Assembly (NCBI GenBank): GCA_001770205.1
Contig: MEQL01000025.1
Coordinates: forward strand, 56,453 to 120,452
Direction: 5' to 3'
Length of the DNA stretch: 64,000 nucleotides
DNA from: Bdellovibrionales bacterium RIFOXYD12_FULL_39_22
GTDB lineage: Bacteria > Bdellovibrionota > Bacteriovoracia > Bacteriovoracales > Bacteriovoracaceae
The position numbers were made by a program, and so were the translations under genes. The notes below the pieces were generated by a model that worked only from the letters and a program-made list of their open reading frames with translations, had not been told where the DNA came from and made no database searches. This document shows, in pieces, positions 44,394-52,293 of the stretch (within the stretch, counting starts at the first letter, position 1; each line of letters opens with the position of its first letter).

Positions 44394-45509
44394 ATGCCAC
44401 CACCGACACGTAAAATTATTCATGTAGATATGGATTGCTTCTTTGCCGCAGTCGAAATGCGAGATAGTCCACATCTTAAAAATTTGCCGCTTGCCATTGG
44501 ATCTCCTCCTGGCAGTCGTGGCGTAATTTCCACTGCCAACTACCTGGCCCGTCAATATGGCGTTCACTCTGGAATGCCTAGCTCGACTGCTTATGCCAAG
44601 TGTAAGAAACTAATTTTTATTCCCCCTAATTTTGATAAATACAGTGCGGTCACTGAACAGATCCATAAAGTTTTTTACCAATATAGCGATAAAATTGAGC
44701 CCCTATCTTTAGATGAGGCATTTATTGATGTAACTGGAATAGATCGCTGCCTAGGCTCCGCTACCTGGATGGCGCAAGAGATTACCCGCAAAATAGTAAA
44801 AGAGACTGGCCTAACCGCCTCTGCTGGAATTGCTCCAAATAAATTTTTGGCAAAGGTGGGCAGTGATTGGAACAAGCCAAACGGCATCTTCACTATTGCC
44901 CCTTCGGATATATTATCTTTTATGCCTAAATTGACTGTAGACAAAATCCCTGGGGTAGGAAAAGTGACTAGTGAAAAACTAAATGCTCTAGGCATTAAAG
45001 ATTGTGCAGATCTCCAAAAACAAGATCCTAACTATCTTTCGGCACATTTTGGAAGCTTCGGCAAAACCCTTTTTGATTTTGCTTTTGGCCTCGATGAACG
45101 AGAAGTTGTCACTGATTTTGTTCGCAAATCACTTAGCGTCGAAGAGACCTATCCACAAGATATTCGGCCAGTTAGCGAGCTTTTATCAAAAATGGATCAA
45201 TTAAAAAGCGAGCTCTGCCGTCGTCTGCGCTCTTTTAAAGAAAACGATCAACCAACTAGCGTGCCATATAAACTTTTTGTGAAACTAAAAACTTTTGATT
45301 TTCAAACTCACACCGTTGAAACCTCTTTCAATTCCAACGACGGTAATAACCTTTGGCATAACTTCCACTTCTCTCCAGCGCTATCCGATTTGGCCAGAAA
45401 TCTTTTAGAAACGGCATATCAGCGTGGCCAAAAGGCCGTTCGTCTGCTGGGAATAGGCGTTCGCCTAAAAGAGATTCCCACGGGCCCAATCCAATTGCGT
45501 TTTTTATAA
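44394..45509 (+). CDS. dinB: DNA polymerase IV (Y-family translesion polymerase)
   Basis: ATG at 44394 is preferred over a TTG 16 codons upstream because the core motif IIHVDMDCFFAAVEMRD follows directly. SLDEAFIDVT supplies the catalytic acidic residues, and YGVHSGMPSSTA and SAGIAPNKFLAKVGSDWNKPNG are Y-family signatures. GVGKVTSEKL is the helix-hairpin-helix contact. The full-length (371 aa) enzyme copies past lesions with low fidelity. A C-terminal clamp-binding-like ending is present (IQLRFL). Confidence 0.95.
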   Translation: MPPPTRKIIHVDMDCFFAAVEMRDSPHLKNLPLAIGSPPGSRGVISTANYLARQYGVHSGMPSSTAYAKCKKLIFIPPNFDKYSAVTEQIHKVFYQYSDKIEPLSLDEAFIDVTGIDRCLGSATWMAQEITRKIVKETGLTASAGIAPNKFLAKVGSDWNKPNGIFTIAPSDILSFMPKLTVDKIPGVGKVTSEKLNALGIKDCADLQKQDPNYLSAHFGSFGKTLFDFAFGLDEREVVTDFVRKSLSVEETYPQDIRPVSELLSKMDQLKSELCRRLRSFKENDQPTSVPYKLFVKLKTFDFQTHTVETSFNSNDGNNLWHNFHFSPALSDLARNLLETAYQRGQKAVRLLGIGVRLKEIPTGPIQLRFL

Positions 45510-45604
45510 AATTTCTAATTTTTTTCCTGACTTTATGCAATCGCTGAGTTAGACTACCAGCTTTCTTAAAAGGCAAATTTATTCACCTGACACGGAGATT
45601 CTGA

Positions 45605-48037
45605 ATGAGAGTTTTAAAGCATTTTTTGAGTCTGTATGCGTTTTCTTTCACTTCCATCTTTGCTAGCGAAGCGGAGTTGGTTCTACCTGATTTGGCCGGC
45701 CAAACATTTTTAGGAGTAACTGGACACAATCTACTACTTGCAGGACTAGTGATCTGCTTTTTAGGGATTGGCCTTGGCATCTGGCAATCCACAATACTAA
45801 AAAATCTACCTGTACATAAATCGATGAGAGAAATCTCCGAATTGATTTATGAAACCTGCAAAACTTATCTTTTAACCCAAGGTAAATTTTTGGCCATTTT
45901 ATGGGCCTTCATTGCCGCTGTAATGATTGTCTACTTTGGATATCTCCGCGACTTCACATTTGTGCAAGTTTCCATCATAACATTTTTTTCCATTGTTGGA
46001 ATTTTGGGAAGCTACGCTGTTGCTTGGTTTGGTATTCGCATCAACACTTATGCCAACTCTCGCACGGCATTTGCTGCGCTGAAAGGCAAGCCATTCCCCG
46101 CCTATTCCATTCCTCTCGCGGCCGGAATGAGCATCGGAATGCTACTTATCTCGGTTGAGTTGGCCATCATGTTGGCCATTTTGCTTTTTGTTCCTAGTAA
46201 CTACGCTGGCCCCTGTTTTATTGGTTTCGCAATAGGTGAATCACTAGGCGCTGCTGCCCTACGTATTGCAGGCGGTATCTTTACAAAAATTGCTGACATC
46301 GGTTCTGATTTAATGAAAATTGTTTTTAAAATTAAAGAAGATGATGCCAGAAACCCTGGAGTTATTGCCGACTGTACTGGCGACAATGCTGGAGACTCTG
46401 TTGGCCCAACTGCCGATGGTTTTGAAACTTATGGCGTAACTGGAGTAGCACTCATAACCTTCATTCTGCTGGCAGTTCATGATCCGGCGGTACAAGTTCA
46501 ACTGCTGGTTTGGATTTTTGTGATGAGAATCGGCATGGTACTAACATCTGCCATCTCTTATGCCGTCAATGATTTTTTTGCTAGAGCAAAATATGAAACT
46601 GCAACTAAGATGGATTTTGAGCAACCGCTAACTTCACTAGTCTGGATTACTTCTCTTATTTCTGTGGCCGCTACCTATGTTCTTTCTTATCTTCTTATCC
46701 CCGAGTTGGGTGGTGACTCAACCTTATGGTGGAAGCTATCGACTATCATAACCTGCGGAACTATTGCTGGGGCATTAATTCCTGAACTAGTAAAAGTCTT
46801 TACCTCTACAAACAGCAAACATGTTCGAGAAGTTATCACCTCTTCTCGTGAAGGTGGGCCCTCATTAAACATTCTATCTGGCCTTGTAGCTGGATACTTC
46901 AGCGCTTACTGGATGGGAATTGCCATCGTAATTTTAATGGCAGTGGCCTACTTGGTTGGATTGGCCGGACTAGGCCCACTCATGTTGGCACCTGCCATTT
47001 TTGCCTTTGGATTGGTTGCGTTCGGCTTTCTAGGAATGGGCCCGGTTACTATCGCTGTAGACTCCTATGGCCCTGTGACCGATAACGCTCAATCTGTTTA
47101 CGAATTATCTACCATTGAAAATATCCCTAACATCTCCAGCGAAATTCAAAGAGATTTTGGCTTTAAACCAGAATTTGAAAAAGCAAAAATGTTCCTGGAA
47201 GAAAACGATGGCGCCGGCAATACTTTCAAAGCAACTGCCAAGCCAGTACTTATTGGTACGGCCGTAGTTGGCTCTACCACTTTAATTTTCTCTATCATCG
47301 TACTACTAACCAACGGACTAACAACTGGCGTGGAAAAACTTTCACTTCTAAATCCTCCCTTTATGCTGGGATTGGTAACTGGTGGCGCGATCATCTTCTG
47401 GTTCTCTGGAGCGGCCATTCAGGCGGTAGTTACTGGTGCCTATAGTGCGGTAGAATTTATCAAACGCAATATTAAACTAGAAAATAGCGAAAAGGCCTCC
47501 GTGGCAGATAGCAAACGCGTAGTAGAAATTTGCACTCAATATGCCCAAAAAGGTATGTTTAATATCTTCTTGGCCGTATTTTTCTCTACTTTGGCCTTTG
47601 CCTGTCTTGATCCTTTCTTCTTTATCGGATACCTGATCTCCATTGCTATCTTTGGCCTATATCAAGCAATCTTTATGGCCAATGCTGGTGGTGCCTGGGA
47701 TAACGCTAAGAAAATTGTGGAAACAGAGCTTCACGCTAAGGGAACAGCTTTGCATGATGCTTCTATTGTTGGTGACACTGTAGGTGATCCGTTCAAAGAT
47801 ACCTCTTCTGTTGCCATGAACCCAATTATCAAATTTACTACTCTCTTTGGACTATTGGCAGTAGAGTTGGCGGTTCAGATTGAGGCCAGCAACCCAGTAG
47901 CAAATAAAATTGCGGCCGCCATTTTCTTCTTGATCTCTGTTGTATTCATCTGGAGATCTTTCTATAAAATGAGAATTGTAGAAGATAATACTGCAGCAGA
48001 CGCAGATATGAAGGCCGTGGAAACAGCAGCTAAATAG
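45605..48037 (+). CDS. hppA: Membrane-bound pyrophosphatase (ion pump)
   Basis: About 16 transmembrane segments over 810 aa. The catalytic region has DIGSDLMKIVFKIKEDDARNP, then IADCTGDNAGDSVGPTADGFE, matching the pyrophosphate-binding loops of the family. GNTFKATAKPV carries Lys at the position that is Ala in K+-dependent enzymes, so K+-independent proton pumping is predicted from established family rules. An N-terminal signal-like segment (ASEAELVLPD) precedes the first helix. It couples PPi hydrolysis to ion transport across the inner membrane. RBS CGGAG lies upstream. Confidence 0.95.
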   Translation: MRVLKHFLSLYAFSFTSIFASEAELVLPDLAGQTFLGVTGHNLLLAGLVICFLGIGLGIWQSTILKNLPVHKSMREISELIYETCKTYLLTQGKFLAILWAFIAAVMIVYFGYLRDFTFVQVSIITFFSIVGILGSYAVAWFGIRINTYANSRTAFAALKGKPFPAYSIPLAAGMSIGMLLISVELAIMLAILLFVPSNYAGPCFIGFAIGESLGAAALRIAGGIFTKIADIGSDLMKIVFKIKEDDARNPGVIADCTGDNAGDSVGPTADGFETYGVTGVALITFILLAVHDPAVQVQLLVWIFVMRIGMVLTSAISYAVNDFFARAKYETATKMDFEQPLTSLVWITSLISVAATYVLSYLLIPELGGDSTLWWKLSTIITCGTIAGALIPELVKVFTSTNSKHVREVITSSREGGPSLNILSGLVAGYFSAYWMGIAIVILMAVAYLVGLAGLGPLMLAPAIFAFGLVAFGFLGMGPVTIAVDSYGPVTDNAQSVYELSTIENIPNISSEIQRDFGFKPEFEKAKMFLEENDGAGNTFKATAKPVLIGTAVVGSTTLIFSIIVLLTNGLTTGVEKLSLLNPPFMLGLVTGGAIIFWFSGAAIQAVVTGAYSAVEFIKRNIKLENSEKASVADSKRVVEICTQYAQKGMFNIFLAVFFSTLAFACLDPFFFIGYLISIAIFGLYQAIFMANAGGAWDNAKKIVETELHAKGTALHDASIVGDTVGDPFKDTSSVAMNPIIKFTTLFGLLAVELAVQIEASNPVANKIAAAIFFLISVVFIWRSFYKMRIVEDNTAADADMKAVETAAK

Positions 48038-48060
48038 ATAAAAAAGGATATATTGTACAA

Positions 48061-48091
48061 AAAAAAGGCCCAGAGATACTGGGCCTTTTTT
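48061..48091 (+). terminator. Rho-independent terminator after hppA
   Basis: GGCCCAG (48067-48073), loop AGATA, CTGGGCC (48079-48085) followed by six T. The stem can be extended by pairing the preceding A-run with the T-run, so it can act in both directions. Confidence 0.93.
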
Positions 48092-48158
48092 GTATGTAAA
48101 ATTTATGGCCCCTAAGAATCTTTCTTCGGGCAATGGCCATTAAATGCTATAGGTAGTT

Positions 48159-48860
48159 ATGAAAACAAATTTATCGCCTAATAAAACTTTAATTCTTCTG
48201 GCCTTTTTTCTATCAATTTTTCTTGTTCAAAATCCTCAGGCCTTTGAATCATCATGGCAAACTGCTAATATCAACGCTAATCCAGATTCCAACGCAATCC
48301 CAGCTGAAGAAATCGCAGCATTAAAGAAAGTCCCTCGCCTACAACTTCCACTTCTAAAACAGTGGCCGGCAAATGCTGGAACTATGCCCATGGCAGATTT
48401 TATTTTTGTTTCCAAATCAAAAAAACTACTCTTTCTTATGAAAGATGGCATTGCCTTCAAAAGCTATCGCATAGCTTTAGGACGAAACCAATTTGGTTCA
48501 AAGCTATACGAAGGAGATATGCGAACACCTGAAGGCCTATACACTATTGATTATGAAGAACTTCCCAGCAACTACCATCTATCACTACACATTGACTATC
48601 CTCACTCTGATGATATTGAACGAGCACAAAAATTTGGCCGTCCGCCAGGTGGAGATATTATGATCCACGGCGAGCCAGATCACTTAGGCCTAATTTCTTA
48701 TTTTTTTGAACTTATTGGATGGGAAAACTATCGCAATTTCACAAACAATATTCTCTATACTTTCAACTGGACACGAGGCTGTATTGCTGTTCGCAACCAC
48801 GAAATAGAAGAAATTTTTCGCCATGTCCCTAACGGTACCAAAATTTGGATTCAGCGATAA
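48159..48860 (+). CDS. L,D-transpeptidase (YkuD family), copy 1
   Basis: A signal peptide (ILLAFFLSIFLVQNPQA) is followed by a YkuD domain with H170 in IMIHGEP and C208 in NWTRGCIAVRN, the HXX14-17[ST]HGC/RGC-type catalytic arrangement. These enzymes form 3-3 cross-links or attach proteins to peptidoglycan in the periplasm. The spacing between His and Cys (37 residues) is larger than minimal because of an insert with LGLISYFFELIGWENY, shared with copy 2 at 51566. The family resembles YafK/ErfK-type proteins. Confidence 0.9.
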   Translation: MKTNLSPNKTLILLAFFLSIFLVQNPQAFESSWQTANINANPDSNAIPAEEIAALKKVPRLQLPLLKQWPANAGTMPMADFIFVSKSKKLLFLMKDGIAFKSYRIALGRNQFGSKLYEGDMRTPEGLYTIDYEELPSNYHLSLHIDYPHSDDIERAQKFGRPPGGDIMIHGEPDHLGLISYFFELIGWENYRNFTNNILYTFNWTRGCIAVRNHEIEEIFRHVPNGTKIWIQR

Positions 48861-48870
48861 TTTATAACTT

Positions 48871-50229
48871 TCAAGATGTAAGTTTAAATTTTTTTTGGCC
48901 ACTAAGTAGTTTATCCAAAAGTGCCAACAAGCGATCTATATCTGACACCGTAACATCCAAAACTGGCCGCAAACGTATCGAATCACTACCAGCTCCTAGC
49001 AGCAGTAAATTTTCCTCTTGCAATGCTCTCTCTATAAATGGCCCTTTTGCTTTGCCGTTTTTAAAAGAAAATCCAAGATAAAGGCCCAGTCCCCTTACAT
49101 TAGTAATTTGTGAAGGGAATTTATCTTGTAATTTCTTTAATCCATTAATCAAATGATTGCTCTTGAAGTCCACGGCCGTTAGTAGGCCTTCCTCCGTCAC
49201 AATCTTCCACTCCTGACAAAAGCGCACCATGTCGGAAAGAGTTCCTCCCCAGGTGGAATCCAAAACTCCAAGATCGTCCATCGAACGGCGCATATAGATA
49301 ACTCCGTTACCAAATTTTTTAGCAGTTGCCACCGCATCAGGAGGATGAGGAAGATCATAATGATCGATACAAAAAATTTCCCCGGTCTGGCCGCCAGCGG
49401 TTTGCACTTCATCTACGCCCCAAAGAATTTTATGCCGGTGGCACAGTATAGATAGTTCACGATAAAAGTCTGGCAAGGCCAAACGATGGCCTCCCGCCCC
49501 CTGAATAGGTTCTAGAATCACTCCAACAATTTCATCTTTGTGCAAGTCCATCATAGTATCAATTACACTCAAGGATTGTTGCATGTTTTTCAAGTTAACA
49601 CTTTTACTTTTACTATTATCAAACGCCGGAAAAGGGACTCTAATGTTGCCTGGAATAATTCCCTTAAAATCCTTAGTGATCATTGGATCATTTTCGACGT
49701 TGGTAACATTTAAAGCGAACACTGTTCTTCCATGAAAGGCACCATCAAAATAGATAAACCGATTGGCCTTGGCCGCAAGTTTTTGTTTTTTTATTTTATG
49801 CCGATGCAAATTGATGAAATACTTCATCATGTTTTCCACTGCCTCAGCACCAGAGTTTACCGTATAAACTTCTAGCTTTTTATTACGCATACACTTGGGC
49901 GCCAGTGAATAGATTAATTCGTAGTACGCCAAACACTCCGGAGTCAAAAAATCTGGATTGGCCAATTTGTTATTTGCCGCTACTTGCAAATGTGTTAGAT
50001 AATCTTTCTCATAAAGGCGAGGATGATTGTAACCTAAAAGTTTAGAACCATATAATCCGGCCCAATCAAAAATCCGATCGCCATCAACCGTGGCCAGATA
50101 CATTCCTTGTGAATTGGCCAGATCGATAACAAATGGATATGGCCCGACAATAACACAGCGATTAAGACGCTCGATAAATTGTTTACTTTTTGTTTTCGGA
50201 TAACCTATCTCCTTCTTATTTTTCTTCAT
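48871..50229 (-). CDS. lat: L-lysine 6-aminotransferase (class III, PLP)
   Basis: The segments VNSGAEAVENMMKYF, FDGAFHGRTVFALNVTN, GVDEVQTAGGQTG and ATAKKFGNGVI match class III aminotransferases; the AKK-x-G lysine and the FHGR..LxxTN pattern are those of lysine 6-transaminase rather than of ornithine or acetylornithine enzymes. The second Lys of AKK is the predicted Schiff-base Lys. The reaction converts lysine and 2-oxoglutarate to allysine and glutamate. It lies between the two L,D-transpeptidase genes, convergent with copy 1. The fit to lat is good but other lysine-type omega-aminotransferases are possible. Confidence 0.8.
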   Translation of the reverse strand: MKKNKKEIGYPKTKSKQFIERLNRCVIVGPYPFVIDLANSQGMYLATVDGDRIFDWAGLYGSKLLGYNHPRLYEKDYLTHLQVAANNKLANPDFLTPECLAYYELIYSLAPKCMRNKKLEVYTVNSGAEAVENMMKYFINLHRHKIKKQKLAAKANRFIYFDGAFHGRTVFALNVTNVENDPMITKDFKGIIPGNIRVPFPAFDNSKSKSVNLKNMQQSLSVIDTMMDLHKDEIVGVILEPIQGAGGHRLALPDFYRELSILCHRHKILWGVDEVQTAGGQTGEIFCIDHYDLPHPPDAVATAKKFGNGVIYMRRSMDDLGVLDSTWGGTLSDMVRFCQEWKIVTEEGLLTAVDFKSNHLINGLKKLQDKFPSQITNVRGLGLYLGFSFKNGKAKGPFIERALQEENLLLLGAGSDSIRLRPVLDVTVSDIDRLLALLDKLLSGQKKFKLTS

Positions 50230-50299
50230 AAAATAAAATCACTCCTCGCAAAAACTGGAAATATTATAACTATATTGTCACAATTTCGATCATACCACT

Positions 50300-50320
50300 C
50301 TTTTACTTACTTACTTACTT
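50300..50320 (-). repeat. (TAAG)4 tetranucleotide repeat over the stop of the 50311 gene
   Basis: On the minus strand AGTAAGTAAGTAAGTAA contains the gene's stop codon and further in-frame stops, so unit gain or loss changes at most the last residues. Confidence 0.7.
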
Positions 50321-51399
50321 AAACGACTACTATCATAAGCATCTCTAACCGTTTTATCGGCCTTATTTCTTGCTTCATCTCTTACTGCACCATGACGTCG
50401 CGAGGCCTCCAAAATAGGTTCAATCTTACAAACTTTAATGTGTGGTTGTCCCTGCAGTAAATCTTTTACTAATGCTACTTTATCTGCCGGCACAAAAACG
50501 GCAGTAATCTCTTGAGGAGATGCGCCTTTTTGTAAAAAATATTCGGCATGTTCTAGTTGTCGATTATAAAAATAACTTAACTTCGGAAATTTGGATAATA
50601 GATCACCAGACTCAAAATCATACTCTTCTGGCAATCGCATATCCGCAGGCCTTATGGCAAAAAACACCGGAAAGCCTTCTTCGACCAGTTCCTTTTCTTC
50701 CGCATTAAGTTTTTCCCATAAGGCCAATCTCTTTTCTCCATTGGCGATTGCCTTTTTAGCGATGTTGTAATCACTGCGACGCTTGTCCCAATCACCGGCC
50801 ATAGCATCTTTTAACTTCTCAATATGTTCAAGCTCCGCCTCCGGATTCCATTTAGATGAAACAGCATATTCTACTGCATAATCAACTTGATCTAGTGTTG
50901 CCACAGAAAGAGAATACTTGTTAATCCCAGAAAGGCCCTGCAACTGCTCTCCACCAAACATTACGCTCTTACTTTGTATTATTTTACCCGCAGGAACGAG
51001 TCCCTGCGGAAAATATTTTGAACCAGTAAGACCTAAAAGAGAACTGGAACTTGCGCCATGGAAAACAATTCCACCATTTGCCTCCTCAAGCAAATAATTA
51101 TGCCTTCTAATGATATCCTTTGTACGCTCCCAAGTTTGTTCTGCAGAATAATCGACACTCTTACCATCATAAGATACATTGTTAATTAAAAAGTCATCAT
51201 GTAGTCGCAATCGCAAAGATGCCTCATCTTCATCAGTAATAGATAGAACTTCTTTGGTTGAAATAATTGAGTTAACTGCTGAGTTACAACTGTAAGCATC
51301 TGGAAGTGTACTAGCAATTGACCTGCTATGAAATATGCTAGAACAGCTATTTGACAATAAAATAAAAGAGTACATAACTACTAATTTTAACAAACTCAT
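50311..51399 (-). CDS. Lipoprotein with possible ADP-ribosyltransferase-like fold
   Basis: The N-terminus (LLKLVVMYSFILLSNSC) has a lipobox. GGIVFHGASSSSLLGL, then YSLSVATLDQVDYAVEYA, then EHAEYFLQKGASPQEITAVFVP resemble the three core strands of His-type ADP-ribosyltransferases (YHGTS..., SxSxxxxxAxxYA, ExxxxxxxIxxVxVP). The match is by pattern only, and catalytic residues are not certain. If correct it would be a surface-anchored NAD-dependent toxin or modifier. The stop codon sits in a (TAAG)4 repeat. No operon partners. Confidence 0.4.
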   Translation of the reverse strand: MSLLKLVVMYSFILLSNSCSSIFHSRSIASTLPDAYSCNSAVNSIISTKEVLSITDEDEASLRLRLHDDFLINNVSYDGKSVDYSAEQTWERTKDIIRRHNYLLEEANGGIVFHGASSSSLLGLTGSKYFPQGLVPAGKIIQSKSVMFGGEQLQGLSGINKYSLSVATLDQVDYAVEYAVSSKWNPEAELEHIEKLKDAMAGDWDKRRSDYNIAKKAIANGEKRLALWEKLNAEEKELVEEGFPVFFAIRPADMRLPEEYDFESGDLLSKFPKLSYFYNRQLEHAEYFLQKGASPQEITAVFVPADKVALVKDLLQGQPHIKVCKIEPILEASRRHGAVRDEARNKADKTVRDAYDSSRLSK

Positions 51400-51550
51400 A
51401 ACGATCTTCTCGGGATTTTAGAGAATTAATTTAACTCCATGAAAAATGAAGCAAATGTGATTTTGCTCGGTTGAACTGTCAATTTATTCGACAGTGTATG
51501 TAACTTTGTTGCATGTATAGGGCCACGACTAGAATACTTACATCCTTTTG

Positions 51551-51559
51551 TGCTATGAT
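51551..51559 (+). promoter_or_regulatory. Extended -10 promoter of the second L,D-transpeptidase
   Basis: TGCTATGAT is an extended -10 (TGnTATGAT). Its end is only 6 nt before the ATG at 51566, so the transcript would be leaderless or nearly so; no Shine-Dalgarno is visible. Confidence 0.5.
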
Positions 51560-51565
51560 TTTTCT

Positions 51566-52246
51566 ATGAAAAAAATAATCCCCACAATACCCCATTTTGT
51601 AAAAACTATCTCCCTAGCTGCGATTACCTGGGCCTTGGCCACAGGAAGTGTGGCCTACGCTAAATTTGAAATACCTCCCAATTGGACTGGAAAGGCCCGC
51701 GGCGAAATGCAGTATCTAAAAAAAGTTACTCCCAGAGAGTTGCCAGAATTAGTAGAAGAGCGCTCTCCTAATCAGAAGGCCGATTTGATTTTTATTTCTA
51801 AATCAACTCGACAACTATTTCTAATGAAAAATGGCGAAGCATTTAAAGAGTATCGCATTTCCTTGGGACTAAATCCCACCGGATCAAAATTATATAAGGG
51901 AGACTTTCGTACTCCTGAAGGTTTATACACCATCTCGGCACATGAACCCAATAGTGACTATCACAAGGCGTTGCGCATAAGTTATCCAGATAAGAATGAC
52001 ATCAAACGCGCCAACGATCTTAGTAAATCTCCCGGCGGTGATATTATGATTCACGGAGAGACAAATGATCCGGGAATTCTGGCCAAGATTCTTGAGGCCT
52101 TGGGTTTTGAAAACTACGAAGATATATCCAATGATTTTATCTATCGTTTCAACTGGACACGCGGTTGCATTGCTGTTCGCAACAATGAGGTTGAAGAGAT
52201 ATATAACGCTGTAAAAGATGGGACAAAAATCTGGATTCAACCATAG
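51566..52246 (+). CDS. L,D-transpeptidase (YkuD family), copy 2
   Basis: A paralogue of the protein at 48159, with H163 in IMIHGET and C201 in NWTRGCIAVRN, the same long insert between them and the same C-terminal pattern NGTKIWIQ. The signal peptide is longer (TISLAAITWALATGSVAYA). It ends 47 bp before the next gene, so they may be co-transcribed. Both copies probably remodel peptidoglycan; different regulation or substrate is suggested by their separate promoters. Confidence 0.9.
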   Translation: MKKIIPTIPHFVKTISLAAITWALATGSVAYAKFEIPPNWTGKARGEMQYLKKVTPRELPELVEERSPNQKADLIFISKSTRQLFLMKNGEAFKEYRISLGLNPTGSKLYKGDFRTPEGLYTISAHEPNSDYHKALRISYPDKNDIKRANDLSKSPGGDIMIHGETNDPGILAKILEALGFENYEDISNDFIYRFNWTRGCIAVRNNEVEEIYNAVKDGTKIWIQP

Positions 52247-52293
52247 CACCTAATATTTACTTAAAAAGAAAAATTGCTCTCTGGATTTGGCGC

